Under the pieces are notes generated by a model, which was not told the origin of the DNA, did no database searches, and was given only the letters and a program-made list of their open reading frames with translations. From Rhineura floridana (taxonomy: Eukaryota > Chordata > Lepidosauria > Squamata > Rhineuridae), in the NCBI RefSeq assembly GCF_030035675.1, contig NC_084499.1, positions 21,555,953 through 21,619,952 on the forward strand: DNA of 64,000 nucleotides. The letters run 5' to 3'. The translations under genes and the position numbers were made by a program. Positions within the stretch are counted from its first letter, which is position 1. Each line of letters begins with the position of its first letter. This document shows, piece after piece, positions 10,731 to 20,301 of the stretch.

Positions 10731-10859
10731 AACTGCAAGCCATTGGCTGTGGCTGCAGGTTTTCAAGGGGCCACATGTCCTCCGTGGGGCTCCCGTCCTC
10801 CTCCTGTGAATATGCCTCTCCTGCCAGTTGCCTTGTTTCAAAGGCACCTGCCCTAAACC

Positions 10860-11300
10860 AGGTTAAAAACCTTCTGTCTATTGTTATAGACGTGCCCTTT
10901 TTCGTAATGCTTTAAGAGTGCAATATTTGGGACAGATTTTAGGGAGAGAGGTCTGGCCATGAGTCTGTAATGTCCTTGCAGGGTAGACGAGATAAATATC
11001 CAACAGTGAAAACTGCACTTTTTTTTAATCAGAGTAACTGACGAGAATAGAGAATTCTTAAGAAATCCCTCTGTTTTGTCAAGGAAAGTCAGCATTTTAA
11101 GTTCACTCTGTCTTTACTTATTCAGGGTAGTAGCATTTCCTGCTTGCAAGGGCAGGTGTGATAAATTTACCAAGGACATTCAGCATTTTAAGTTTGTTCA
11201 TTTTGTAGCTTATTTGTGTCCCAAGTTCATTTCTGTTTCTCCTACTTTGTGTTACTTTCACTTGGTGAAACTTCGTTTTGTAACGGTGAAAGGACTAGAA
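10860..11300. other. AT-rich block with an internal duplication
   Basis: An AT-rich island without recognised repeats. A segment at 11080-11107 (CAAGGAAAGTCAGCATTTTA) recurs at 11171-11200 (CAAGGACATTCAGCATTTTA), offset 91 bases. It could be a regulatory element or an unknown old transposon. Confidence 0.45.
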
Positions 11301-11501
11301 ACAAACGAATGAGTCTGGCCTGAGTATACCTCCTCAGTGTGGCAGGTCTCTTGTTAGTGGCCCCTGTTGAGATATTGGGCCCTCGGCAGATGCCTGGACA
11401 TACCAGACCTGATGCCACCCCTGTGTGGTTGTCCCTGGCACAGGAACACACAAGCATGATAGAATCTCCCGAACAGAGATCAACAGCTCTGGGGTACAGC
11501 G

Positions 11502-11979
11502 AGGGACAAGGTAGAAATCTGATTCGTTACATTTAGAGACGAATATATCACACTTGCACTTTCTGAAACAATATGGGAACCAAAACACAACCATAATTCG
11601 TACTTATCTGAATTTTGCAGTGCAGTTCTACAACCAAACAGTGTTTGCAAAAATGGGGTCTTGAGTTCAGAGGACCCAGTAAAGTGACATTTCAGGATGC
11701 AAGATGGGAGATATTAGGGGAAACTGTGCATAAAAATGAACAAATTAGCAACATACGAAAATGCATTACATTAGAGGAAACTGCTTGTAAAATGTGAACA
11801 TTCATCAAAAGTGTATACAATAATGTATTTATGAGGAGACATTTGCACTAAAATGGTGATGAATGTTCATGAGGATTTTTTTTCAGTTGCAAATTGTTGC
11901 AGAAATGTGGAGCAGAATTTAAGATGGGGGGGAAATAAGAAACGGAGGGAACTGAAATTGAAAGATTCTTCCATCCCTA
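11502..11979 (+). mobile_element. GGGATGG-family element, copy 4
   Basis: It runs from AGGGACAAGGTAGAAATCTG to TTCTTCCATCCCTA and shares the full order of internal blocks with the other copies. It carries the 51-bp foreign segment at 11662-11712, placed between AAAAATG and ATATTAGGGG, where other copies read straight through. Confidence 0.75.
11662..11712 (+). repeat. 51-bp segment shared with 5071-5125
   Basis: GAGTTCAGAGGACCCAGTAA, AGTGACATTTCAGGATGCAA and GATGGGAGA match the reverse complement of 5071-5125. It interrupts a transposon-like copy, so it was added by insertion or conversion. Confidence 0.7.
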
Positions 11980-12329
11980 GGAAGAACTAATAGCAAAAAG
12001 TTACTGTCCAGTTCTGAAGTTGACCAGCTTCTTGGGGGCATGGCTACCTGCCAGACCAATCCAACCAGAGTCACCAGAGCCTTCCTCCTGTGCTCTTTCT
12101 GTGAATTCATCACCTCCATTAAAGGCCCGGTGTATGTAATTGACAGGGTCAAGCAGGGAAGTTTTTCCACAGATTTCAGAGAACAAGAGGAGGTGATGTG
12201 GTGTGTCCAAAGATCTCCCATTTCTCCAAAGAGACCCCAGCTCAAATGGAGTGGCTGAGGGCCTCAGTCCTGTAAAGTCTCCACCACAGACCTCCTTTGC
12301 CTCAGCAACTCTGAGCAGGAACAGGAGAG
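11980..12329. other. No gene recognised
   Basis: Short open frames exist on both strands but none resembles a known domain. I see no repeat. Confidence 0.35.
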
Positions 12330-12742
12330 GAACGGGAGAGGAATTTGATTCCGTTCACATTTGGAGGCAAATCTAACAAATTTGCACTTCCCCAAAACAA
12401 CATGGGAACAAAACACAGCCGTCCTTCAAAATTCACACTTGTCCGAAGTTTGCAGTGCAGTTCTCCAGTGTTTGAAAAACTGCACATATTGGGGGAAATT
12501 GTACATAAAATGAGTGTATCAGTTAAAACAACTACCAAATGCATTATATTGGTGCTTGTACTGCTTGCAAAACTCCATACAAAAGTGTGGTTGTTAGGAG
12601 AAATTCTCACTAAAATGTGGATGAAATTTCATGAGGATTTTTTTAAAAAAATTCGCAAATTGCTGCAGCAATGTGAAGAACTGAATTTAAGATTGGAAAA
12701 AGGAGAAACGCAGAGTGTCAAAAGGGACTGATCCTTCCATCC
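12330..12742 (+). mobile_element. GGGATGG-family element, copy 5
   Basis: It goes from GAATTTGATTCCGTTCACAT to ACTGATCCTTCCATCC with family blocks CCTTCAAAATTCACACTTGT, TGCAGTGCAGTTCTCCA and GAACTGAATTTAAGATTGGA. Shorter than copies 1 and 2. Confidence 0.75.
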
Positions 12743-13519
12743 ATTTGAGCTCTGCTCCAAAGGCTTTTCGGCCTTCTTCTCCTGCTCCTCTGTTGCTGTC
12801 TGATCTGCTGCCGCCTCTTGTGTTTTGTTCATCCCTTATTGGTTTGCTCTGGCAACCGTGAGCTCTGCCACATCAAAGCCCCCTCCCAACCTCTCCGCTG
12901 CAGAACTGTTTACAGAACAGAGACGGTAAACAGTGATTTTGAGAAAGTGCCTGACCAGCTCCCAGATTAAAGGAGACCAGGGGCCCAGCCTCGCTCTCTT
13001 GCCGGCCCCATAGCTCTCCTATTATGGGCATCACAGAGCAATGCGGGGCTGCTTCCCACCCGCCAGTGCCCTTTCTCAGCCACAGCTGTGCAAAGGCAGG
13101 AATGTTTTCCGCCATCTGAGGTCCAAGCAAAGTGGCCGGTTCCTCTGTCTCAACACACATGTCCTAGTGCGGTGGTTTCTCTGGCAAAGTTCCCCTAAAT
13201 GCACATCAGGGCCAGTAGTATGGTGGCAAATCCAGAAGTGCAGGACCGCTTCATAATAGTCACAGCCATGCCCCCAAGTAAGATTATAGAATAATCTGGC
13301 CAGGCTCGAACACTGCTTTCTGCTTCTCGGTCACTGTCACCATTCGACTGTCCCCTTCACTGCCAGAGATATTGCTTGGATTACCGAATTCAGTGCCTAC
13401 ACGCTTATCTCCTACTGCTACCAAACTGCATGATGACATAGATGGGACACTAGCCTCAGGATTCACTCTCTCTTCTTCTGTAACTGCAGAATTCACACTC
13501 TCCACAACTTGGCTTTTTG
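12743..13519. other. Unique stretch with an inverted forkhead motif pair
   Basis: No gene or repeat is seen. At 12907-12932 TGTTTAC and GTAAACA, two full forkhead-type motifs, face each other 12 bases apart. A CCAAT-type ATTGG lies upstream near 12838. It may be regulatory DNA; there is no direct proof. Confidence 0.35.
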
Positions 13520-13732
13520 AAGCAGGAATTAATAGGAACTCCTTTCACTCTGATTGGCTCCAATCAGCAGGAAATGGCAAAACACGTTAGAAGACTCTTA
13601 TCAGTAGCTAACACACTCCCCTTTCATGCTGATTGGCTCGTAGGATGCTGGAGACATAGGGACCCTGCTGGGACCTGTCTCCCAAAAAAGTAAGGGGTCT
13701 AAGACCCCCATAGACCCTGGACAACTACACCT
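13520..13732 (+). repeat. Dispersed repeat B (family of repeat A)
   Basis: It shares with 1-200 the CTGATTGGCTCCAATCAG core (about 13550-13567) and the AAAGTAAGGGGTCTAAGACC block, and has a second CTGATTGGCT near 13630. The shared tail ends in a CCCTGGACAACTAC type block. Confidence 0.65.
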
Positions 13733-14629
13733 CTGATATTCAGGGCATCTTGCTAGGATTGGGGGCCAGGCAGTGGGGCTCAGCAGAAGACCACCGCATA
13801 CTCAGGGGCTGCAAATCTTTGGGGGGGCAGCAGGGCTTTTGGAATTTTGAGAAAGTGCCAATCACAAAATGGCTGCCATGGGGGCATGGCATTATACAAA
13901 ATGGCTGCCACATCTAAAATAGCAGAAAGGAGACAGGGCCACAACATGGAGCTGACATGTCCATCCGTCCCGTCCCCCCAGCCCCTCCCCCCGGGGAATA
14001 GGTGAAAAAGGCGCTGGCATCCGTCATTGCCATGCTGGCTCACAGAGAGCAGCTCTTTGCCCCCTTCTCCTCTGTCCAGAAGGGAGGGTGGGCACCCCTA
14101 ATCCTGACATCCAATGAAATGTGGGCATGTTTATGAGGGTTTCAGCCTAGCAGAGGCTGAACTAGGACACAAGAACTGAGCAGGAAGAGCCAACAGTCTC
14201 TCTTGCATTGCGGACTTCTGAGGGGATGTTTACTGAGACCTTCTGCGGGCACCAGAGGGCCTAGTGGCAGGCACAGTGGTGCCAGCAGGGGCTACATTGG
14301 CCATCTCTGCCCAGCACGGACAGAAAGCAGGTGATCAAGGGAAGGGAAGCCCCTGAGTCAAGGCGCTGGTCCTCAAGCACAGCCAGATCATGCAGGCCCT
14401 GCCCTGAGGGTGAGGCCTGGGCCCGGAGAGGACAGAACTGCCCTGCAGACAGAGCTCTGTCCTCCAACAGCCAGGGGGGTCAGGAGGAACTGCAAGGGGG
14501 CTGCACCCACACATCCACACCCACAGCAGCAGCATCTGCCCCAGGCACTTGGCCTCACAGTGGAGCTGTTTCTACCCCATGAAGGACAAAGGGGTCAGAG
14601 CGGCTATGGCTGTGGCCAGCCATGTCTGG
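13733..14629. other. No gene recognised
   Basis: GC-richer sequence with frames that look non-coding. The motif AAAATGGCTGCCA occurs twice (13867, 13899), suggesting an old local duplication. Confidence 0.4.
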
Positions 14630-15240
14630 AGCGAGGATAAAAATAACAGCAGTTGCAAGTTCAGAGTATTGTCAAGGGGACACTTGTGTGCAAAAAAAGC
14701 AAAAAGGCAGGACATGGCAACGGCGATAATTTAGGGCTGTGAGCAAAGGGAATGTGGAGGTCCAGAGCGTGTCCTTTGTCTTATCAATAACCTCCTCACG
14801 GAACACGAAAGTGAGAGTACTGATGATATCACCTTTGTAATTGATCCAAGGAGGAGTTTGATTCTTCAACTGAGGAAGATTTCTTATTTCTCTCCCCCCT
14901 CCCTTCTTTTTTAGCCTCGAGCCATCCTCAAACGTTGCACCAAATTAAAAGCCTGACAAATTCTCTGACAATTTCATTTACATGCAAAACACAAAACATG
15001 ATTCAGTTCCGGGCTTTTGCATACAAACTCTTGAGCCAAAACTTATTTGATTGCTAGCATTACTTTGACAGCGCAATGCGAATGTTTCCAGCAAAACCCC
15101 AAACCCCAACAAAACAAAACCACGGGATTTAAATGTCCAAAACAAACAAAACGCAACAAACCTCAAGCCCAGCTTTTTGACATCCGGGCAGAATGTTTGG
15201 TGACAAATTCATTTTACTTGCGGGACAGAGGCCTGGACTG
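14630..15240. promoter_or_regulatory. Candidate conserved non-coding element
   Basis: About 600 bases without recognisable repeats, CpG-poor and AT-rich, between repeat-rich flanks. Visible motifs include CTTATCAATA (GATA type), CACCTTTGTAATTGATCC (SOX/TCF-like CTTTGT next to a homeodomain-like TAATTG) and several ATGCAAA octamer-like sites. The position upstream of NOTCH1 fits a distal enhancer. Conservation was not tested. Confidence 0.35.
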
Positions 15241-16472
15241 AACTGTTCGCTCGCCCTCCCCGCACCCCCACCCCACCCCGCAGGAAGTTTCAGGGATTAA
15301 GCCTGCGGCTGAGCTACAAGTTCCTCAGAGCCAGCAGCTTTACAGCATCATTCAGGATCCTATTGGCCCTTCAGTCACCAGACTCTGCTGATCTGACAGT
15401 CGCAATACCTCCCTCTGGCCACCTGCAATGATGGCGCTGAAGTGCACAACAGCCCTTTAGCTTCTGATGGCCAGGATGGAGGCAGAGTATAAAACCTGGG
15501 AGAGGGGAAACCCCCTTGGCCCAGGGGCCTGATCCGCTCCTCCCTCAGCACATTTTCCTAGCCTCTCAAGACCCCACTGATTTAACCAGCAGCAAAACAC
15601 ACACACAAATGTTTATTGATCCCCCGACCATTACTGATCTCAAAACCAAACAAAACTAAGCTCATGATGCTCTCGGGGTGGCCACAGGCAATCCCGCTTC
15701 CAAGACTCTTTGCCCCTGCAAATGTTTTGGGGGCGGTTACACTGCTTCAAGCCCAATCAATGCATATCCTGTAACTTCTTGCTGAAATCCCGTAACTTTT
15801 TTAATACCACAAATATTCTGGTTTATGTTTTGTCCCACTTTTGTTGCGCTATGTAGCCCCCTCCGGACAGCAGTGATGTGGAAGCACTAGGGGCGCATCG
15901 CAGAACAAATAAAGCAGAATGAATCCACCATGAATGCACGATGACTGCGTCAAGAGCATACTGCGGAATCAAACCCCACTTTGGAGAGGACTTGGGTTTA
16001 TATATGTGCCAATATATCCCACATTTCACATTCTGCAGCTTTGCAACATACAGTTGGCTGACTGTGTGTCACATGTGGGTTATATTATATGTTGGTGTTT
16101 GTGAGAGGTTCCTGGTTTGTTGGTTTAAAGCAAATAACTGTACAGATTTAACTTGCAAGTTTAGACTCACCCCCTCCACACACACTTTCTCTCTCTCATT
16201 CTTTCTCTCCCTCCCGCCCCAATTTTGATTCCAGGGAGGAGACGGACGGCGGCCCTCCCAGTCCCATATTGTGCCCCAGTGACAACATCCAGACTTCCTC
16301 CTCTTTGGGGCTATCAGCGATGATGCCATTGCAGCTCCTTCCTGTCAAACGCATCGGATGGCTATCATGGGTACAGCATGGAACTTGGGAGGGCGGCGCC
16401 AAGATAGCTCCTTCTGTTGGAAGAAACAGGCCCAGTGAGAGACACACACAGCGTGACTCTCAACGGCAGGGT
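15241..16472. other. No gene; possibly an old DNA transposon at 15815-16000
   Basis: No coding signal. The part with CACTTTTGTTGCGCTATGTA, AGAACAAATAAAGCAGAATG and CAAGAGCATACTGCGGAATC has a texture like decayed reptile DNA transposons, but no partner copy lies in the window. A C-rich run is at 15255-15285. Confidence 0.35.
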
Positions 16473-16550
16473 TTGGGTTGCACCCAATGTTAGTCACTCC
16501 CAGAGGAGACCCCATTGGTATTAATGAGCACGATGACTAAGTTAGGACAG
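16473..16550 (-). repeat. Foldback-family fragment (GGGTTGCACCCAA...)
   Basis: GGTTGCACCCAATGTTAGTC, CCCATTGGTATTAATGAGCA and ATGACTAAGTTAGGAC match the half-site pattern of the palindromic element at 57060-57289. Only one arm is well kept. Confidence 0.55.
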
Positions 16551-16555
16551 CATGC

Positions 16556-16790
16556 TTATTATTAATTTTGTCATTATTACATTTATATCCTGCCTCTCCT
16601 GCCAGGAGCCATACAAACATGGTTCCCTCCTTTCCAGTGTTGACAACCCTGTGAGGTAGCTTAGGCTGAGAGAGTCAGTGGCTGTCCCCCAAGGTCACCC
16701 AGTCAGCTTCACGGTTGAGCCGGAATTTGAACCCCGGTCTCGCAGGTTCCAGTCCAACACTCCAGCCATGACCCCACACCAGTGCACTTG
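16556..16790 (-). mobile_element. tRNA-derived MIR/CORE-like SINE
   Basis: Reading the minus strand: a tRNA-like head with GAGACCGGGGTTCAAATTCC, a middle with GGTGACCTTGG, the CAGCCTAAGCTACCTCACAG GGTTGT block, and a LINE-like tail (GGATATAAATGTAATAATGA). A second copy is at 30601-30818. The middle resembles the MIR/CORE-SINE core. Confidence 0.75.
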
Positions 16791-16849
16791 TTCTGCTCGC
16801 GCAAAGATTTAACACTCGCGCAACGGAAGATTGGAGGATAAATGTGTTA

Positions 16850-17195
16850 TAAGCTGCTGCATACTGAGTCAGAGCACTGGGGCTGGCAGTGACCTTGCTA
16901 GGGTTGCAGACAGGGTTTCTCCCAGCCCTAGCCAGAGATGCCCAGCGCTGGACATCTGGGCAATGGAACCAATTACCTAGAGATGTGGTGGGCTCTCCAA
17001 CACTGGAGGCCTTCAAGAGGCAGCTGCACAGCCACCTGTCAGGAATGCTTTGATTTGGATTCCTGCATTGCGCAGGGGGTTGGACTCGATGGCCTTGTAG
17101 GCCCCTTCCAACTCTACTATTCTATGATTCTATGGAGCAGGGGGCCTTCTGCATTCCAAGCAGCTGCCCTGCCCCTGAGCTATGGCCCTTCCCCT
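16850..17195 (-). mobile_element. tRNA SINE split by a CR1 insertion
   Basis: The SINE tail is at 16850-16942 (AAGCTGCTGCATACTGAGTC ... AGCCAGAGATGCC) and its tRNA head at 17135-17195 (GGCCTTCTGCATTCCAAGCA ... CTGAGCTATGGCCCTTCCCC). The two halves are separated by a CR1 fragment. Confidence 0.75.
16945..17134 (+). mobile_element. CR1 LINE 3' end with two ATTCTATG repeats
   Basis: Encodes the GTNYLEMWWALQHWRP-like block and ends GGTTGGACTCGATGGCCTTG ... CAACTCTACT followed by two tandem ATTCTATG octamers (17119-17134), the hallmark 3' end of CR1. It lies inside a SINE. Confidence 0.9.
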
Positions 17196-17239
17196 AACCA
17201 TAACGTAGCATTCTTTTCCTCCGAGTTCCGAATCATAGG

Positions 17240-18075
17240 CTGAATGAAACAGGAACGGAGGAACCCGCCTTCTTCCTTCTGTCCGGTGCGAGGTCCACCC
17301 TTGGGGGCCTCTCCCTCTCCCCTCAGGCGGGCGCAGGAGGACCGGCCTTGCTTCGCTGGGCTCCGGGAGTGCCTGACTGCCTGCCTCGTGGCTGCGGGCG
17401 CAGCAGTCCCGGCCATCGGAGTCCAGGGAAGAGATGTGATGTAGCGTCATGTTTCCTTTGCCCACCCTGGCACGACGGCTGCCTTTGAGGCCTGGTGCCA
17501 TCCATCCGGCCCCGGGCTCCCCCTGCGCATGTCGAGACGCGGCCGCGGCGCCGGGAGCGCCTGGGCAGGTGTCCCAGGTTCCACCTGCTGACTCTCGCTC
17601 CTTCCAAGAACAGCGCCCACAGCCACGGACTTGGAAGCGCATCGGTGGGAACGTTCCTCCCCCGCCGCTTCCACGTCGCTCCCGGGATAAGTCTGGGCAG
17701 ATCCCGCCCTGCGCAGAATAGTTGCCCTCCAGGAGCCTCGTGGGGCTTCCAGCGCGGCTGCCCAGGCCGGGCGGGATTCGGGAAGGGGCGGCCCAGGCGG
17801 CCCCCCGCCCTCCTGGCGCCCGCCCAGAGCCCGCAGGGCCTTCGAGGCAGGAGCGCCCGCGGGCAGGGGCGAGGGAACCCTCTGCGGCAGGGAAGCCCTG
17901 CAGGGGAAGGGGAGGGGGAAGGAGGAACAGTCCCCGGGGCTGGAGGCCACCGCTGAGCCTGGGAAACCGGCCCCCGCCCGCACCTCCCTATTCCCAGGGG
18001 GTGGCCCTCCGCGGGTGGGTGTTCAAGACCAACCACCCAGGACTGTTTGCAAGGAGGAGAACGCGACCCCGGAGC
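17240..18075. promoter_or_regulatory. Orphan CpG island
   Basis: Roughly 830 bases rich in G+C and in CpG (for example GACGCGGCCGCGGCGCCGGG near 17535), unlike its flanks. Long open frames on both strands here are a by-product of composition. No exon of a known gene is recognisable. A Notch-effector-type motif GTGGGAAC sits at 17645-17652 and E-box-like CACCTG near 17582. It may be the promoter of an unidentified transcript or an unmethylated enhancer upstream of NOTCH1. Confidence 0.6.
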
Positions 18076-18140
18076 TGCCTTATCTTGAGCCAGAGCGATG
18101 GGCCGTCTAGCTCAGTGGAAATAAAGGAAGCTGCCCGGGG

Positions 18141-18415
18141 GTGTAGTCGTCAGGAGTCTCCTGGGGCTTAGACCCCTTGCTTTTTTAGGCGCAGGATCCC
18201 AGCAGGGTCCCCATGTCTCCAGCATCCTGTGAGCCAATCAGTATGAAAGGGGAGTGTGTTAGCCACTGAGACGAGTCTTCTAACATGCTTCCTTGTCCTT
18301 TCCTGGTGACTGGAACCAATTAGGTGGCTGGAGCAATTAGGTGAGTCAGCTGCTGAGAAGACTCTTTTCAGGAGGAAACACCCTCCCCTTTCATGCTGAT
18401 TGGCTCCTAGGGACA
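18141..18415 (-). repeat. Dispersed repeat C (family of repeats A and B)
   Basis: Reverse orientation: GTGTAGTCGTCAGG, GGGGCTTAGACCCCTTGCTT, CCCAGCAGGGTCCCCATGTC match repeat B reversed. It keeps a GAGCCAATCAG (from 18231) and a CTGATTGGCT (about 18396), both good NF-Y motifs. It is the longest of the three copies. Confidence 0.65.
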
Positions 18416-18503
18416 TCTGTTGTGGTGGGAGAAGGCGTTAACAAGGATCTCATTCTCAACCCAGCAACTAAAAGGAGGAGAGGGGCTGTGACTAAGAGGA
18501 TGG

Positions 18504-18664
18504 GAGCCTGCACCTTTGGTCCATCCAAGTCACTGACTGACAGCGGCTCTCCAGGGCTTCAGGGAAGGGGCTCTCTCCCAGCCCTGCCTGGAGATGCCGT
18601 TGGGGATTGGACCTGGGACCTTCTGCATGCAAAGCAAGGGCTCTGCCACAGAGCCATGGCCCTT
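18504..18664 (-). mobile_element. tRNA-derived SINE
   Basis: From CACCTTTGGTCCATCCAAGT through CAGCGGCTCTCCAGGGCTTC to the head GACCTTCTGCATGCAAAGCA ... GAGCCATGGCCCTT. This is the common SINE of the window in reverse orientation. Confidence 0.85.
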
Positions 18665-18799
18665 GGAAATTCACTTGTGGTGGTGCAGTTCAGACACTTT
18701 AGACCCTGGGCTGAAATGTACTAAAGGCTTTCTCCTCTAGATGGCTTCAGTTGTGAAGCATACAATTTGCTTTGCAAAAAGCAGGCCCCAAGCTCCTAT

Positions 18800-18913
18800 A
18801 CTCTGAACTAGAGGGACTAGAATCTTACTTTATTTTTAGGCCATAGGTCAGTGGCAGAGCACCTGCTTTGCATGCAGAAGGCCTCGGGGTCAATCCCCGG
18901 CAGCATCCACAGG
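18800..18913 (+). mobile_element. SINE linker plus tRNA head
   Basis: CTCTGAACTAGAGGGACTAG and AATCTTACTTTATTTTTAGG form the linker found between SINE units at 25935 and 34757. It is followed by the head GGTCAGTGGCAGAGCACCTG ... GGGGTCAATCCCCGGCAGC. The SINE stops after the head. Confidence 0.75.
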
Positions 18914-18916
18914 TAT

Positions 18917-19052
18917 GAATGGCACTGACTGGCAGCTGCTGTCTAGGGGTTCAACCAGGGGGAATTCCCAACCCTGCCTCGAGGGGGCAGGGATCGAACT
19001 GGGACCTTCTGCATGCAAAGCAGGCGCCCTGTCACCAAGCCGCGGCCCTTCT
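18917..19052 (-). mobile_element. tRNA-derived SINE, inverted to its neighbour
   Basis: GGCACTGACTGGCAGCTGCT ... GGGACCTTCTGCATGCAAAG ... AAGCCGCGGCCCTTC is the reverse-oriented SINE. It abuts a forward head at 18838-18913, so the two heads face each other and could pair as RNA. Confidence 0.8.
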
Positions 19053-19154
19053 GTAAGCAGGAAGTCCCCTTTGCACTTGTCCACCCTGCTTGGGAGAATA
19101 TCTTGGCTTCCATCCCTCCATAAATGCAGGCGGTGTGGTGGACAGGGAAAACTA

Positions 19155-19560
19155 CACGCACACACACCCCAATTCCACCAGTGACCTGATTAACATCCGT
19201 CTGTGTCCCCCAGACAGAAGCAATAAAGACCTTAAGCTGACCCCTTCATCCTTTCCTTTCTCCTTACTTTAGATCCTGGTCACTTGCATGAAAAAAAGAA
19301 GCGGGGTGTGTGATTTTCTCCCAGCCTCCCAGAATATAATAGCCTGGAGTTGGATTTAATGAGCTTATCCAAGCGCTGTTTGGCTGGCGGGCTGGTTGGC
19401 TGCAGCGCCTTCTTCCTGCAAGCCGATGGCGGAGCGCAACGACAGGCCAAGGAGGCTCAGACAATGCTTGCCTTTGTCCTGTCGGCTCCCGCTCTGTCTG
19501 CCAAGGCTCAGCCGAGAATGAATGGGGCTTGTTCCTGCCAGGGGTTGGTTGCTTGCTTGC
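19155..19560. promoter_or_regulatory. Candidate conserved non-coding element
   Basis: Repeat-free block with TGACCTGATTAACATCCGTC, ACAGAAGCAATAAAGACC and TGGATTTAATGAGCTTATCC, with homeodomain-type TTAAT/ATTAA cores and a CACTTGCATGA octamer-like site. A 97-codon frame here has no recognised domain. I infer possible regulatory DNA from texture only. Confidence 0.3.
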
Positions 19561-19564
19561 TGGT

Positions 19565-19690
19565 TTATTCATTTATTTGCTTGCTTAAAACATTTCCATC
19601 CTGCCCTCATCCATCACAAGAGGCAGCTCACAACTATTGTTAAAACAACAACACCCGCTATTTATTAAAAATAATGCAAACAATAAAAAC
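19565..19690 (-). mobile_element. LINE/SINE 3' tail fragment
   Basis: TTCATTTATTTGCTTGC...ATCCTGCCCTCATCC is the reversed common LINE tail (AT-rich repeats then ATCCTGCCCT). Confidence 0.55.
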
Positions 19691-19697
19691 ACAATTA

Positions 19698-19925
19698 TAT
19701 CAAGAGCCCTCTAGCTGGAGCAGGCCAGATGGGGCCCATCCAGTCCAGGCCCCTGTTCTCGCAGTGGCCAACCAGATGCCCCACTGGGAAGCCCACAAGC
19801 AGGACTTCAGCACAACAGCACTCTCCTCAACTGTGATTCTCAGCAACTGGCATTCAGAGGCAGGCTGCCCTCGACAGTGGAGGTTGTGCCTAGCCATCAT
19901 GTCCTCTAATTTGGTGATGCAGATG
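19698..19925 (-). mobile_element. CR1-type LINE 3' UTR fragment
   Basis: GGGGCCCATCCAGTCCAGGC, TTCTCGCAGTGGCCAACCAG, AGCAACTGGCATTCAGAGGC and GCCTAGCCATCATG are the reverse complement of the 3' end seen at 9268 and 44170. Confidence 0.8.
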
Positions 19926-20301
19926 TGGTCTCCTTAAGAAAAATGGAAGCCTCTTTTGCAGGGGAAGAAAACTGTAGCGAAAGTGGAAGACTGATTTCGG
20001 CACAGCACCAGTACTAGGACAGAGAAGTTGGGCTGGTCTCATCTGAAGAGGCTTTTGGCCCGGCGTTCTGTTGGAGTCTCGGCTAAAGAGTCATCTCTGT
20101 TGCCTGTCCTGATTCGTCCTGGGGAAAGGTCTAAAAGCACAATCAAGATGGGCTTCTGGGAAGTCCTGGATTCTGTGCATGTTATCAGTCTCTGGAAAAC
20201 AGGCCTGATAATAAAAGAAGACCAATTAACATTGTGTTCGTGTTTCTGGATCCCTGGCAAAATCCAAAAGAGCGTTCTCCTCTCCTGCAGTTTCCAACAA
20301 T
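19926..20301. other. No gene recognised
   Basis: The stretch between two CR1 fragments. It includes a 91-codon frame without any known domain. The sequence ATGGAAGCCTCTTTTGC onward may be an old CR1 body or unique DNA. Confidence 0.35.

Noticed and set aside
17323-18036. 237-codon minus-strand open frame
   Set aside because: It lies wholly in the orphan CpG island; other frames on both strands are open there too. No domain or splice context.
18838-18913. A tRNA gene
   Set aside because: Box A- and box B-like stretches are present, but the sequence does not fold as a complete tRNA and continues into the common SINE.
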